The notes under the pieces: model-generated
Seen by the model: only the letters and a program-made list of their open reading frames with translations
The model's database searches: none
Told to the model about the DNA's origin: nothing
Shown: one piece after another, positions 1 to 11,574 of the stretch
Position numbering within the stretch: the first letter of the stretch is position 1
How the letters are laid out: each line of letters begins with the position of its first letter
Assembly: GCF_024323335.1 (NCBI RefSeq)
Contig: NC_066579.1
Location: 253,387,575-253,451,574, forward strand
Direction of reading: 5' to 3'
DNA: 64,000 nucleotides
DNA from: Lathyrus oleraceus
Lineage: Eukaryota > Streptophyta > Magnoliopsida > Fabales > Fabaceae
Made by a program: the position numbers and the translations under genes

Positions 1-87
1 CCTCATACCAGATGAGGTACGTAGGCAGGAGATGAGCTGATCTCTCCGGGCGCCCTTTTTGTTTTGTCTTGTGTGTGTTAGGAGATG

Positions 88-219
88 GATGTAAGTCCAG
101 CGATTGGTATTCCGTATCCTCTTGTTGTGTGCTTGGAGTCCGATGTAAGTCCAGCAATTGGCATTTGGTTTCCAGTGTGCGTGTGTTTGTGTGGAGTTTG
201 ACGTAAGTCCAGCGATTGG
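88..219 (+). repeat. Three diverged tandem units with core GATGTAAGTCCAGCGATTGG
   Basis: The 20-base core occurs at 88-107, 142-161 (one change) and 200-219 (one change), spaced 54 and 58 bases apart. The spacers are T/G-rich. It lies inside the LTR fragment at the window start. Confidence 0.75.
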
Positions 220-310
220 CAGTCGATTTCCTGTGTTGTTTTGTCTTGTGTGCGTTAGCCGAGCTACGAGTGCTCTGATTCTTCTTTAGTCCGAGAAGAT
301 ACGTATGCAT

Positions 311-410
311 AGGATGCGACATCCTAGCGAGCACGTTTCCCCCTGTCCGAACTACGTCGACTCTGATGTCTATGCCTGATAGACTACGTAGGCCCAGGAT
401 GCGATATCCT
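311..410 (+). repeat. Pair of short hairpins, AGGATGCGACATCCT type
   Basis: 311-325 is a perfect 6-bp stem (AGGATG/CATCCT) with a CGA loop. 396-410 is a second copy with one stem mismatch. Both follow a CTACGTAGG/ACGTATGC-like context, so the unit appears duplicated within the LTR. Confidence 0.55.
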
Positions 411-710
411 GCCGAGTTAGTTTTGTTTGTTTTCTTGTGTCTCTTTCAGCCAGTGTGTTTGTTTGTGAGCAGTGTTTTAGCAACCGTATTCCTTCCTTTT
501 GTGCGTGGATCCCGTCATGTACGACGGATGCGTAGGGGTGCTAATACCTTCCCTTCGCATAACCGACTCCCGATCCCATCTCTCTCTGGTCGGAGACCAT
601 GTTCTTTCCAGGTTTACTTCGAGCATTTCCTTTCCCTCTTTTGGGATAAATAACGCACGGTGGCGGCTCTGTTGTTTCGTTTTCCCGCCGGTTTTTCGCG
701 TAATGCGACA

Positions 711-847
711 CCATGCCCCAACGGGAACCAGGTTCTGGCCCTTCTTCTAGCAATGGTTCATCACAATCTTTCATTTTCAAGTACAAAATCTTTTCATCAA
801 GAAAATCATACTGTACTGACTGATAATCTTCAATTTGTTAGTGAGCT
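711..847. other. Unassigned 137-bp junction segment
   Basis: It lies between the end of the Tat-like LTR and the point where similarity to the Ogre LTR begins (at 'aatggcataaggcc', about 849). It may be internal leader of the first element or filler DNA at a deletion junction. No coding or RNA feature is visible. Confidence 0.4.
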
Positions 848-3800
848 AAATGGCATAAGGCCAAAGTTTCTATCTTTTGCAAAAGTGGTCAAAGTTTAGA
901 ACAAAAATAGTTCACACAAAGAAGATATTGAAAATGGAGGGAGAGATTTTGAAATTAAAGAAATGGGGAGAAGATGAAGAGACTATCCTATGCACAAAAA
1001 TTTAAAAGTTTAAAGTTAAAAAGATCTGACCAAATGGGAGCAATACAATAGACAAGTATGTCAATAGAAACCCAGAATTCCCTTGGACTTTTAGAATCAA
1101 GCAACAAAAAAATGCACAATTATATCAATCTTGAAGAATAAAGACATCAAATAAAGATGGTCTCATCCAAGCTTATCCACTTCATGATCTTCTTCAAAAT
1201 AGCCTATGTAGCAGATGAATTCCACAAGTCACAGGTTCAACATAACAGCTTAACAATGATCCAAGTTGCAGATGAACTAGAGAGATCTTGAATGATGTAT
1301 CAGATGAATTCTAATTGTAAGTACTTGGTTCTTCAACAAATTGGCATTGGCCAAGTCCATTAGCAAAGGAATGTTGCCTAAGTTCTGAGTCCAATTGGGG
1401 AAGATCAAACCAACAGTCCACTCAAAAGTCATTTAGGGTTTTTGTTATTATTATCTGCATTAATGGTCAAAGACCACACAAGCAAACAAGGTATGCACAA
1501 ACAAGATAATATCACACGATATGGTCCAAATGGACAAAGTGAAAATTACATTAACATAAATAATTAGAATGATATGTACAATGGTAAATGATAATAAAGT
1601 GCTAAAAGTAAATTGCATTAAAAGTAAAAGCTTGAAAGTAAAAGTTAACAGTTAGTAAGTTAGTAGTTAGTTTTGTTTTGCTTTTGATTTCAAGACATTC
1701 TTTGGAGAACACTCAACCCACTTGCCACAAGCATGGATCCTCGAACCAAAACATCTTCCAAAGGAAGGAAAGAAGGCCAAGTTTCCACACAACACCATGG
1801 AAGAGGGGATACTTACAATCTCACTAACTAGAATGCTTATGCCTTTTATGTCACAAATTTACCGCTATGTTAAGCAATCGTAATTGGACTTATATAGAAG
1901 TCACAACTATTTGAGGTCGGGCAATAGACTTTTGGTGTTAATGCATTTTGGAGACATAGTATTATGAACTATACTCATTTAAACATACCACACACAAAAA
2001 AATATGCAAAGGTGTGGCCTAATCTCATCCATACTCATGTTAATCTTTCAATCAACTAGCATTAGGACTTTGAGATGTCATTAGCCAATTGAAATGAATG
2101 GATGAAGAAGGGGAATTAGATGAAGAGGGAAAGGTATGAATGATATCACAAATTGGTCAAAGGAGGACTTTTACCAAATTAATATTATTCATTCATTTTG
2201 GGAGATGGAATGTACATTCCATCAATCCCCTAAATCCAATAATATTAACTTGACAAACTCAAATCAAACTTGACCAAGACCCAATAACAAATGAGAAACT
2301 CAATTAAGTCAATCCAAATGGTCAACACAATTAAAATGACATTTATTCAATTAAAAATAGTAAAATAATGCATTAAATTTAAATATGTTTTGTCCAAATC
2401 CTAAAATTTCATCAAATCACCAAATAAATGGCCATGAGATTTATCATAGGTCAAACAAGGTTAAAGGACCTTGGAGAAAAAATTTCATATCTTTTGGACA
2501 CTTAAAAATATTTTTAAATAATTAAAAACAAATGAAAAATCAATTAATTCGTGAAAAATATTAATAATGATCCAAAAAATAATTTTAAATCAGAATATGA
2601 AAGAGAAAAATATTTGAAATTTTTTGGGAAAAGTCCCATATTTTTTGGATCAATTTTAAATTTATTATGAATTATTAAAGAAAATGGAATTAAATGGAAA
2701 TTCAGAAAATGCTAAAATATGTGGACCATCAGATCTCCCTCATTAATTGAGGTGGCAGATCTGATGATCCATAACACGCGTTCCACCAATGTCCTAGTCA
2801 AACGCGCTGCAAACGTGGTATTCACAAGGGACGGCTAAGATTAAAATGTGGAGGTTGGATCCCATGGCTCAGACTCAAGACACATCATCACCGGAGCCAG
2901 AGCTCCGGTTGTCTTCTCCGGTGAGCTTCACCTGACTGGTCAACATGAACCATCACCAAAATTCCAAACAGGGACCTGATTTTCAAGAGAAAACATCAAT
3001 GAGCATGAATATCACTTCCAATTCATCCAATTCCAACTATATTGAGAGATATGTGGAATTAAAAAATGAGGTTCATGATCTGAGTTGCTTCGATTTGACC
3101 TCAAAGCAATTCAATCTTCTTGCCTACATTGGTAGGACTTCAGACAACTCAAGAATCAATGGAATTGAGCAAGAATCAAGGAGAATCAAATAGTTTAAAA
3201 TTTCTGCAAATTACCTTCAATGGAGGCCTGAGCTTGCTAGATCTTGATCTGAATCATGCTTGGCTTCACTTCAATTGCTTGCAGGAGAGGAATGGAAAGG
3301 CTTAGAATCAATTGACTCCTGGAGAATTGAATTCCAAAACAGTGGAGATTCAAGCTCAAATTCAAATGAATTTATCAGGGTTATCCTCTCAAAGTGCAGT
3401 GTTTTCAATGGGGATTCAAAGCTGGCGCAAGGTGTGTGTGATTTCTGAGCATAAGCAGCTGTATAAATAGCCAAATCCATGTGATATTTGCACACTCTTT
3501 TCACTTTCCAATTTTGGAAAAATGATGAAAGCATGGTGCATGGACGTGGATAGGCCCATGGAATGATGGTTTGAAAGTCCAAATGAATGATCAGATGCTT
3601 TGGAGATGGATAGGATTGCAAGGTACATGTGCATTGTCACTTGAAGATTGATCCATGCCAAATGATATCAACCTGTTTAAGCCATGCGCAGCCTATGCAT
3701 TTCTCATCTAAAATGCATGAATTTTAGCTATTTGGAAATGTGAGATCAAGAGGAACAAGTTTGGTGTTGAACACTTTTTAATTTGGAGCTTGGAATTTGG

Positions 3801-4974
3801 AGATATTTGAGGTGGAAGTTTGGAAAAATTTGACATATCAAACATTTTCTAAGTGTCAAGCCATATGTCTCAATATTCCATCTTGCTTAACTTTTCATAG
3901 GTGCTTCAAATGAGAAAACTATCTTCATCAATGTTGTAGATCTCTCAAAGGACTTCAAAATGGTCACCAATTTCATATCATTTGGAATTGAAACGATAGA
4001 GTTATGCATTTTTGAAGTTTGGAAAAATCACTTGACCAATGGTATAGGTCAAAAGTGACCTATAATGTAGCCTCATATCACATGTTCAAAGAAGTTGAAT
4101 TATCTCCCACTCCAAACATCAAAGTAGAAGTAGACAAATTGAATTTGATTGTGAAACTTGGAAATATTTCATATCATAAAAAATTAGGAAGGTATGGCCT
4201 TGGGAAGTTGACTTTCAAATTAGGGTTTAGACAAATGACCTATAATGTTTCAACATAGAAAATAATTTTCGTAGAAAAACTAGCTCTAGATCTCAACATG
4301 AAAGTTGTTTATAATGTCATTTAGAGTAAGTTTTATCTTGGAATCATTTTCATATGGTGAAAATTGTAGGAGATAGGGTCTTAGGAGACCTAGTTTTGAT
4401 TAGATGAATTCATCTGGCCAACCACCATCAACCAACTTGCTAACTTCCAATTCTCTTGACTTTATTGGCTCATGGTAGATCATATAATTAAATTTAAAGT
4501 GTCCCTTGAGAAATTTGATCAATTGGTGAGATAGCTTATTGGAGAAGTTACTCAAGATACCCAATCAAACTAGGGTTTCCAAGGCAAATCACCCTAAAAC
4601 TCTTGAAGCAAACTTGATCAATATAACATGTAGAGAACATTGGGACTCATATATGATGCTCATAACCATTATTGAATTGATTCTTGATTGTGCTCTGTGT
4701 TCACGAGGGTCTCAAACCCTAGAGGTGATCTTGATGAATCAATGAGATCATGCCCTACCTACAAAAGAATTAGATAGATACAAAGACATATTTTTGGTAT
4801 TTTGGTTAGTGAAATGATAAAATACAAGTATGATATAATCACAAAATGCTTGGTGATCTCTCCCAAAACAATCACAATGAAAGAGGGGTAAGAAGGATGC
4901 CAAGGTATGATCCCAATGATAATGCTTATGATGAAGTGCATGAGGGATCTTAGGGTCAAAATTGGGGTCTTACA
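848..4974 (-). repeat. Ogre-like LTR, 3' LTR of element A, truncated at its 3' end
   Basis: Read on the minus strand it starts TGTAAGACCCCAATTTTGAC at 4974. It then runs collinear with the full LTR at 17691-22356, for example the shared 'ggccaaagtttctatctttt', 'gcagatgaattcca' and 'atggaatgtacattcc' stretches. Similarity stops near 848, so the last ~570 bases (U5) are missing and are replaced by unrelated sequence. The body is AT-rich and non-coding. Small reading frames inside it (such as 2945-3193 or 3271-3621) are not conserved in the sister LTRs and I do not treat them as genes. It could instead be an independent LTR inserted into A. Confidence 0.8.
3465..3475 (-). promoter_or_regulatory. 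TATA-like box of the A 3' LTR
   Basis: 'gtataaatag' lies about 1.5 kb from the LTR start, the same offset at which other Ogre-like LTRs in the window carry TATAAATA. It is less canonical on the minus strand (CTATTTATAC). Confidence 0.4.
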
Positions 4975-5219
4975 CCCGTTAACCGTATTACCAACGGAGA
5001 TACTAATCTATTGCTGACATTGTTACTGTTGATGTTGTCGTACTGAATTACCAACCTCTCTGGCTGCTTGAAAATGGGCACTATGACATTTACATCGTCA
5101 TCTACCTGACGGGATTGAACAATCTGAATCATGCCTTCATCCATCAGTCGCTGGATGTCCCTTTTCACAACTTCACAACCCCTCGGGGTAACACTACAAA
5201 CAGCACAACTATCATGGTC
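4975..5219 (-). pseudogene. Ogre element A: gag-protease linker fragment (downstream part)
   Basis: The minus-strand frame reads through a CX2C-like 'CAVCSV.PRGC' segment, then 'IQRLMDEGMIQI' and 'VNVIVPIFKQPERLVIQYD', and ends 'SPLVIRLTG'. This is the conserved gag-to-protease linker of Ogre-type polyproteins; the homologous frame in relic E (33810-34052) shares 'SPLVIRLA'. The frame is open from the chromovirus insertion at 5219 to 4975. There it meets the first base of the LTR with no protease, RT, RNase H, integrase or polypurine tract between. The upstream half of the same ORF lies at 13359-15060. Confidence 0.8.
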
Positions 5220-5224
5220 ATGCT
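5220..5224. repeat. Target-site duplication ATGCT, left copy
   Basis: The five bases before the LTR (5220-5224, ATGCT) equal those directly after the other LTR (13354-13358). This fixes the chromovirus insertion boundaries in the gag of element A. Confidence 0.95.
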
Positions 5225-6036
5225 TGTAACACCCTTCTAAAATACCCCAATGTTTAATAATAAAATAACAACACTTAAATCATACATATCAGAGTAATCA
5301 TACATCTCAAGGGTGTCACATAACCACTTCTTCACAAAAGTCAACGTAAAATCAGTCATGCTCAATTTTATTCAACATAAATCTTCTTTAACAATACGCA
5401 GCGGATAAAATATTTCAACATCTGTAATTCATCAAAATTAACATTTATTCAACAATTCAAACATCCCGTCCCGATGTTACATCTATCAGAGCATGACCCT
5501 CTAACCACACTAGACTTCAAGCACTAGCTTCTATTCGACTCACTGCTCGTTACCTGAAAAATATAGCTGTAAGGGTGAGTTCCTCAATCGATATAACAAA
5601 TATTATAATTTATCATGTTATGTTAAGTAATTCTACACGTTAATCACCCTAATTATATCATGCATTAGGCAACGGCACAGTCAACTCAATTATCATATTC
5701 AAACACAACGTAAAGGCAACTCAATAACAACATAAAATGCAACTCAATGAGACTCGACTCTTCATGCATGTGGTACCATTTGGAGTAAAACTCCCAACTT
5801 AAAATCATTGCCAGTTTAGTGGGCATCAAGGCATAAGCCTTCAACTTTCAACTTAAAATTTTGCCAATCCAGGCCAACGTGGTGTGAGCAAAAGCCCCAT
5901 ATTTTTGCCAATCCAGGCCAACGTGGTGTGAGCAAAAGCCCCGACTTAATGCATATGAATGTATATGTCATGTACGACTTGCAACTTTAACAACATAATA
6001 GCAACAGCAACACAACAGCTTTTTCAACAACAACAA

Positions 6037-6144
6037 CTTAAAATCAACGTTGGCTCATCAGCCTACTACTCAGTATTTTCAACGAAACAACTTATATTCA
6101 ACTTTGGCTCATCAGCCTACAACTCAGAGTTTTCAATAAAACAA
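6037..6144. repeat. Two tandem 54-bp units inside the chromovirus 3' LTR
   Basis: Units 6037-6090 and 6091-6144 share 'ggctcatcagcctac'. The sister LTR has a single hybrid unit whose left part matches unit 1 and right part matches unit 2. Confidence 0.9.
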
Positions 6145-6312
6145 CTTATCACATATTTGCATCAACATTTCACAACATAAAACCCAACAAAATTATTCCT
6201 CACGATTAACTACAATGGTTCAATCACCAATCACATTTACAACATAGAAAGATTAACTATTTTCCACTCTGCAAAGACTCTGCTCAACTGGAGGGAGTCG
6301 GCGCAAAAGCCT

Positions 6313-6328
6313 TATGCGTCGACGCATA
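6313..6328. repeat. 16-bp perfect palindrome TATGCGTCGACGCATA
   Basis: It is self-complementary and CpG-dense, and is also present in the 5' LTR at 12609-12624. A second palindrome, CATGCGTCGACGCATG, is intact in the 5' LTR (12663-12678) and broken by one G-to-A change in this LTR (near 6374). Confidence 0.8.
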
Positions 6329-7057
6329 CAGTCGACGCTTAGCTCACTGGTCGGCGCAAAACTACCATGCGTCAACGCATGCAGTCAGCGCATGCCTCAC
6401 GGGTCAGCGCACGCCGACCCTATGGTCGACCGCTCGCGCGCAGACTCAGATTTTTCTGAGTTTTCCAGGGTTCCGTTAGCTTACGTTTCACAGGTTTTCC
6501 GGCCGTTTCCTCAACTACAACCATCTCTAAACAGAACCATTCGTCCGGTAAATTGGTAGCGCCGGTTCAAGTTTTTAATTGGGATTCGTACCCTGGTCTA
6601 ACATTTTCGACTCACACAACTATCAATTCAATTTACAGTTTTTAACACGGTTTATTCAACGTCAATTTCAGCATATACAGTTCCAATTAGGGTTAAGATC
6701 AACGGCTTCTCACTACCCATGACATGTTATTCTATAATACCCATTAAACGACGATAAACCCCCCTTACCTGAGATAATCCGGCAATTCTCGAAGCTTTAG
6801 CTTTTCCGTTCTTCAACCGTTGCTCTACAGCTCTTTGCCCTTTTTCTCTTCTCTGCAGCTTCTCTGAGTTTCACGTGAAATTTCTTTGTTAAGAATGAAA
6901 CCCTTTTCTTTATTCCCACTTATATATATATTCCAATTATTATTATTCCCAAAATAATAATAATAATAAAATCCAAAATTCCAATTATTTAATTAAATTA
7001 ATCATTTAATTATTAATTTAAATTAAATAAGTGTCTTATTTCTCTTGGGGTGTTACA

Positions 7058-7070
7058 ACTCTCCCCCACT
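7058..7070 (-). promoter_or_regulatory. Polypurine tract of the chromovirus
   Basis: The minus strand reads AGTGGGGGAGAGT directly before the 3' LTR start TGTAAC. This is the expected place and composition for plus-strand DNA priming. Confidence 0.85.
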
Positions 7071-7099
7071 AAAAGAGTTTTCGTCCTCGAAAACATACC

Positions 7100-8284
7100 T
7101 CAAGCAAATAACTCTGGATAGGACTCTTTCATCTGACTCTCCAGCTCCCAAGTCACATTGCCACCTGCTGGTCCTCCCCAAGCTACCTTCACTAAGGCAA
7201 TCTCTTTACCCCGCAACTGCTTCAACTCTCGATCCTCAATCCTCATAGGTGATGTTTCAACAGTCAGGTTATCTCTCACCTGTACATCGTCTACTTGGAC
7301 AACATGCGACGGATCATGAACGTACCTCCTCAACTGAGACACATGAAAAACTTCATGCAAATTCGCAAGTGACGGCGGTAAAGCGATACGATAGGCTACT
7401 TCTCCTATCCTCTCCAAAATCTGATAGGGACCAATAAATCGCGGTGTCAACTTCTTCGACTTCAAGGCTCGACCAACACCAGTTATCGGAGTAACACGAA
7501 GAAACACGTGATCTCCCTCTTGAAACTCAAGTGATTTCCTCCTCTTATCATGATAACTCTTCTGACGACTCTGAGCCATCCTCATCTTCTCCTGAATCAT
7601 CTTAATCTTTTCTGTAGTCTGTTGAACAATCTCCGGTCCAACCACAGCACTCTCACCGGACTCATACCAACATAAAGGTGTCCGACATCTCCTACCATAC
7701 AAAGCTTCAAACGGCGCCATACCAATGCTCGAATGAAAACTATTGTTGTAGGTAAACTCAATCAAAGGCAAATAACAGTCCCAAGCACCTCCTTTTTCCA
7801 AAACACAAGCTCTCAAAAGATCCTCTAGTGACTGAATCGTCCTCTCAGTCTGACCATCAGTCTGCGGATGATATGCAGAACTCAGTCTCAACTTAGTTCC
7901 CAACGCCTTCTGCAAACCTTCCCAGAATTTCGATGTAAATCTAGGATCTCTGTCCGAAACAATACTTGACGGAATACCATGCAGACTTACAATCTTCTCA
8001 ATATACAACTCAGCTAATCTCTCTAACGGATAATCCATTCTGATCGGAATGAAATGAGCCGACTTCGTCAATCTATCCACAATCACCCAAATAGCCTCAA
8101 AATTCTTAGTTGTCCTCGGTAAACCAGAAACAAAATCCATACTGATACTATCCCATTTCCACTCTGGAATCGCCAACGGTTGCATTAGCCCAGACGGCTT
8201 CTGCTGCTCAATCTTTGTCTCTTCTGACACGTCAAACAAGAATAAACGAAACTCGCGATATCTCTTTTCATTCCCGGCCACCAA
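7100..8284 (-). CDS. Chromovirus polyprotein, C-terminal part: integrase core and chromodomain
   Basis: The frame covers the integrase catalytic core and C-terminus. The D-D-E triad is visible: D50 in 'SMDFVSGLP', D111 in 'VSDRDPRF' and E154 in 'QSLEDLL', with '[12 protein letters not shown]' between. A GPY-type segment '[14 protein letters not shown]' follows. The last ~55 residues, '[14 protein letters not shown]...VAWGG', are chromodomain-like and would be expected to steer integration to marked heterochromatin. The first ~22 residues of this open frame are out-of-frame sequence. True homology begins at '[10 protein letters not shown]', after a single-base shift from the upstream frame at 8213-8222. 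It ends with a normal stop 43 bp before the 3' LTR. Confidence 0.9.
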   Translation of the reverse strand: MVAGNEKRYREFRLFLFDVSEETKIEQQKPSGLMQPLAIPEWKWDSISMDFVSGLPRTTKNFEAIWVIVDRLTKSAHFIPIRMDYPLERLAELYIEKIVSLHGIPSSIVSDRDPRFTSKFWEGLQKALGTKLRLSSAYHPQTDGQTERTIQSLEDLLRACVLEKGGAWDCYLPLIEFTYNNSFHSSIGMAPFEALYGRRCRTPLCWYESGESAVVGPEIVQQTTEKIKMIQEKMRMAQSRQKSYHDKRRKSLEFQEGDHVFLRVTPITGVGRALKSKKLTPRFIGPYQILERIGEVAYRIALPPSLANLHEVFHVSQLRRYVHDPSHVVQVDDVQVRDNLTVETSPMRIEDRELKQLRGKEIALVKVAWGGPAGGNVTWELESQMKESYPELFA

Positions 8285-11200
8285 AATAACTTCTTCAAAT
8301 CATGATACATCTTCGTAGCTCCAGGATGAATACTCAACCCACTACGATGTCCTTCTTCAAGAATACTCTTCTTAAGTTCGGTAACATCCGGAACACACAC
8401 CCGACTACCAAATTTCAAAATACCAGTCTCATCAATTCTGAATTCTCCACCTTGACCTTGACTCACTAGAGTCAACTTATCAACCAAAAGCACATCAGAT
8501 TTCTGACCCTCTCTGATCTCATCCAGAATACCACTTGTTAATTTCAACATTCCCAATTTAACACTATTGTGAGTACTCTCATACACCAAACTCAAATCTC
8601 TAAACTGTTCGATTAGATCCAACTCCTTAACCATTAGCATAGACATATGCAATGATTTCCGACTCAACGCATCAGCCACCACATTTGCTTTACCCGGATG
8701 GTAATTCAAACCAAAGTCATAATCCTTCAGGAACTCTAACCATCTCCTCTGTCTCATATTCAGCTCTTTCTGATCAAACAAATACTTTAAACTTTTATGG
8801 TCACTGAAAACCTCGAATCTTGACCCATACAAGTAATGCCTCCACAACTTCAGAACAAACACTACAGCCGCCAACTCTAAATCGTGCGTCGGATAGTTCC
8901 TCTCATGAACCCTCAGCTGTCTTGAAGCATAAGCTATAACCTGCTTATTCTGCATCAACACGCCACCCAAACCCAACAATGAAGCATCACAGTAAACTTC
9001 AAATGGTTCCGACGAACTCGGTAATGTCAGAATAGGAGCAGTAGTTAACCTTCTCCTTAACTCTTGGAAACCTTCTTCACATTTTGAGTCCCAAACAAAT
9101 GCTTGCCCCTTTCTAGTCAACATCGTCAACGGTAACGCCAACTTAGAAAATCCTTCAATGAACTTCCTATAATAACCAGCCAAACCAAGAAAACTTCGAA
9201 TCTCAGCAACAGACTTCGGAGCTTCCCACTTAGATACCGCCTCTATCTTGGAAGGATCAACAGCAACACCACCTCTTGAAATCACATGACCAAGAAAACT
9301 TACCTCTTCTAACCAAAATTCACACTTGGACAATTTAGCAAATAACTTCTTTTCTCGTAGAACTTCTAAAACCACTCTCAAATGCTCAGCACGCTCTTCT
9401 TCAGACTTCGAATACACCAAAATGTCATCAATAAACACCACAACAAACTTATCTAGGTACGGATGGAAAATCCTATTCATATACTCCATAAATACTCCAG
9501 GCGCATTAGTCACACCAAAAGGCATTACAGAATACTCATAATGTCCATACCTTGTTCTGAAAGCAGTCTTCTGAATATCCTCGGTTTTCACACGAATCTG
9601 ATGATACCCAGATCTCAAATCTATCTTGCTGAACACACTTGCACCAACCAACTGATCCATCAAATCATCAATCCTCGGCAAAGGATACCGATTCTTGATC
9701 GTCACTTTATTCAGTTGTCTGTAGTCCACACACAACCTCATAGTACCTTCTTTCTTCTTAACCAACAACACTGGTGCACCCCACGGTGACACACTCGGAC
9801 GAATAAATTTCTTATCCAACAGATCTTCCAACTGACTCTTCAATTCAGTTAACTCAACAGCAGACATACGGTACGGAGCCATCGATATCGGCCTAGTACC
9901 AGGTACCAAGTCAATAGAGAACTCCACTTCACGCTCTGGCGGCAATTCATTCACTTCTTCCGGAAACACATCAGGAAAATCACACACCACAGCTAGATCG
10001 CAAATCATCAGTTTATCTTTAGCCTCCAAAGTCGCTAACAGCATGAACAACTCTGCTCCCTCAGCTACTGCCTCATCCACTTGCCTTGCTGATAGGAACA
10101 AACTCTTTCCTTCTTCAATCTCAGGAAAGATCACCGTCTTATCAAAACAATTGATAGAAACTCGGTTGAACACCAACCAGTTCATACCCAGAATAACATC
10201 AATCTGCACTAGTGGAAGACACACTAGGTCCATCTCAAAGTCTCTACCAAAAATACTCAAAGGACAATTTAAACAAACCGATGTAGTAGTCACTGAACCC
10301 TTCGCAGGAGTATCAATTACCATACCACCAAACAGCTCAGATATCTCTAACTTACGTTTCACAGCACAATCCAAAGATATAAAGGAATGAGTCGCACCTG
10401 TGTCAATAATAGCTACAAGAGGAAAGCCATTAATATAACACGTACCTCGGATCAAACGATCATCAGCAGAAGTCTCGGAACCCGATAAAGCAAAGACCTT
10501 GCCTCCAGACTGATTCCCTTTCTTCGGCTTCTGACACTGACTTCCAATATGCCCTTCTTCACCACAATTAAAACAAATCACTTCCTTGTGCTTGCAATCA
10601 GCTATTGCATGCCCAGTCTTACCACAGCGAAAACACCTCTTCACTTCAGCAGTACATACATTACTCTTATGACCAGCCTGACCACATTTGAAGCAAACTA
10701 TACCAGTAGGAGCACCTCCCCTACTAGTCCTCTGAGCCGGAGCAGCTACTTGTTTCCCTTTTCCAGCTGGAACATCATACGGCTTGCCACGGTTTTGATG
10801 TTGCTTGCCTCTGCGATCACTGACAATCTTGTAATGAGCATTATTGTCCTCTTCAAATATCCTGCAGCTATCAACCAACTCAGTAAAAATGCGTATCTTC
10901 TGATACCCAACAGCCTTCTTAATTTCAGAGCGCAATCCATTTTCAAACTTGATGCACTTTGAAAATTCAGCACCAGCACCAGTGTAATGAGGATAAAATT
11001 TGGACAACTCCACAAATTTCGCAGCATAATCCGTGACAGACATGTTTCCTTGCTTCAGCTCAAGGAATTCAATCTCCTTCTTACCACGGACATCCTCTGG
11101 ATAATACTTCCTCAGAAATTCCCTACGGAATACATCCCAAGTAACGACTTCACCTGCCGCGGTCAACCTCTCGTGAGTCTCTAGCCACCAGTCATCAGCT

Positions 11201-11460
11201 TCGACTGCTAGCATGTGAGTACCATACCGAACCTTCTGAGCTGGAGTACAATCCATAACACGGAAGATTCTCTCAATCTCTTTCAACCATCCTAAAGCTG
11301 CATCTGGATCATGCTTCCCTTTAAACACCGGCGGATTCTCTCTCTGAAAAGTCGCCAAGCTACGTGATCCAGCATCTCCACCAGCGTTTGGCAAGTTCTG
11401 CACAGCTTGTGCCATTGCTTGCATTGCGGCAGCCATTGCAGCGTCATTCCTTCCAGCCAT
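8185..11460 (-). CDS. Chromovirus polyprotein, N-terminal part: gag, protease, RT, RNase H, integrase zinc domain
   Basis: The frame is 1091 residues long. Gag occupies residues 1-~250. Three CCHC knuckles follow at about 256-269, 276-289 and 296-309. The aspartic protease has '[10 protein letters not shown]' (D353). The RT spans roughly 530-720, with '[10 protein letters not shown]' (catalytic DD at 678-679) and 'MPFGVTNAP'. RNase H runs about 818-945, with 'VYCDAS' and ending 'VADALSRK'. The HHCC zinc domain of integrase follows at about 1040-1085, ending 'SCLTCQ'. The frame then slips near 8213-8222, so its last ~10 residues are off-frame and integrase core is in the adjacent ORF. The start is the first ATG after the PBS, 96 bp away. 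Such elements normally encode one uninterrupted polyprotein of about 1450-1500 residues. Confidence 0.93.
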   Translation of the reverse strand: MAGRNDAAMAAAMQAMAQAVQNLPNAGGDAGSRSLATFQRENPPVFKGKHDPDAALGWLKEIERIFRVMDCTPAQKVRYGTHMLAVEADDWWLETHERLTAAGEVVTWDVFRREFLRKYYPEDVRGKKEIEFLELKQGNMSVTDYAAKFVELSKFYPHYTGAGAEFSKCIKFENGLRSEIKKAVGYQKIRIFTELVDSCRIFEEDNNAHYKIVSDRRGKQHQNRGKPYDVPAGKGKQVAAPAQRTSRGGAPTGIVCFKCGQAGHKSNVCTAEVKRCFRCGKTGHAIADCKHKEVICFNCGEEGHIGSQCQKPKKGNQSGGKVFALSGSETSADDRLIRGTCYINGFPLVAIIDTGATHSFISLDCAVKRKLEISELFGGMVIDTPAKGSVTTTSVCLNCPLSIFGRDFEMDLVCLPLVQIDVILGMNWLVFNRVSINCFDKTVIFPEIEEGKSLFLSARQVDEAVAEGAELFMLLATLEAKDKLMICDLAVVCDFPDVFPEEVNELPPEREVEFSIDLVPGTRPISMAPYRMSAVELTELKSQLEDLLDKKFIRPSVSPWGAPVLLVKKKEGTMRLCVDYRQLNKVTIKNRYPLPRIDDLMDQLVGASVFSKIDLRSGYHQIRVKTEDIQKTAFRTRYGHYEYSVMPFGVTNAPGVFMEYMNRIFHPYLDKFVVVFIDDILVYSKSEEERAEHLRVVLEVLREKKLFAKLSKCEFWLEEVSFLGHVISRGGVAVDPSKIEAVSKWEAPKSVAEIRSFLGLAGYYRKFIEGFSKLALPLTMLTRKGQAFVWDSKCEEGFQELRRRLTTAPILTLPSSSEPFEVYCDASLLGLGGVLMQNKQVIAYASRQLRVHERNYPTHDLELAAVVFVLKLWRHYLYGSRFEVFSDHKSLKYLFDQKELNMRQRRWLEFLKDYDFGLNYHPGKANVVADALSRKSLHMSMLMVKELDLIEQFRDLSLVYESTHNSVKLGMLKLTSGILDEIREGQKSDVLLVDKLTLVSQGQGGEFRIDETGILKFGSRVCVPDVTELKKSILEEGHRSGLSIHPGATKMYHDLKKLFWWPGMKRDIASFVYSCLTCQKRQRLSSRSRLG

Positions 11461-11555
11461 TTCAACTTATCAATACAACACAACTTAACGTTAGATTAAT
11501 AACAATTACACAATTGTTAGACAGTAACGACACGACAACTGGCCGGACAGACCGA

Positions 11556-11570
11556 CCTGCTCTGATACCA
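11556..11570 (-). promoter_or_regulatory. Primer-binding site, initiator-tRNA-Met type
   Basis: The minus strand reads TGGTATCAGAGCAGG, four bases after the 5' LTR end. TGGTATCAGAGC is the standard initiator methionine tRNA complement in plant LTR elements. Confidence 0.93.
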
Positions 11571-11574
11571 CTAA

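Larger units (their letters stand above)
1..710 (+). repeat. 3' part (R-U5) of a Tat-like Ty3/gypsy LTR
   Basis: The segment carries the motif GGTACGTAGGCA (13-24), which also occurs in the Ogre LTR downstream (32361-32372). It ends in a CGGTGGCGGCTCTG block that parallels the CGGTGGCGACTCT end of Ogre LTRs. Between these lies a 'tacct tccct tcgcataacc' stretch like the 'acacc ttccct atgtgtaacc' stretch of element C. The likely LTR end is ...TAATGCGACA at 710. It is unlike the Ogre LTRs elsewhere in base sequence and is richer in GC. The upstream part lies outside the window. The short reading frames here are not convincing as genes. Confidence 0.5.
5225..7057 (-). repeat. Chromovirus 3' LTR (1833 bp)
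   Basis: The plus strand runs TGTAACACCC...GGTGTTACA, with terminal inverted repeats TGTAAC/GTTACA. By eye it differs from the 5' LTR by two substitutions (both CpG transitions) and by one extra 54-bp repeat unit (6037-6144 holds two units, the 5' LTR one). It contains a 44-bp-period duplication around 'ttgccaatccaggccaacgt' (5859-5943) and a CG-rich block with palindromes near 6300-6440. A small reading frame at 6314-6559 lies in that block and is not credible as a gene. Confidence 0.95.

Noticed and set aside
366..899. Short plus-strand frames (95, 83 and 79 codons) and one minus-strand frame
   Set aside because: They fall in LTR tail sequence, overlap each other in different frames and have no recognisable domain.
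2880..2935. Hairpin-like CCGGAG/CTCCGG repeats in Ogre LTRs (also near 20285, 22490, 30005, 59455)
   Set aside because: They recur simply because the LTRs are homologous, and stem pairing is not consistently kept.
6314..6559. 81-codon frame, present almost identically at 12610-12855
   Set aside because: It is duplicated only because it lies in the two LTR copies. It has no known domain and sits in non-coding, CpG-rich LTR sequence.
10043..10962. Plus-strand frames of 108-137 codons (e.g. 10043-10390, 10549-10962)
   Set aside because: They are antisense shadows of the chromovirus polyprotein.
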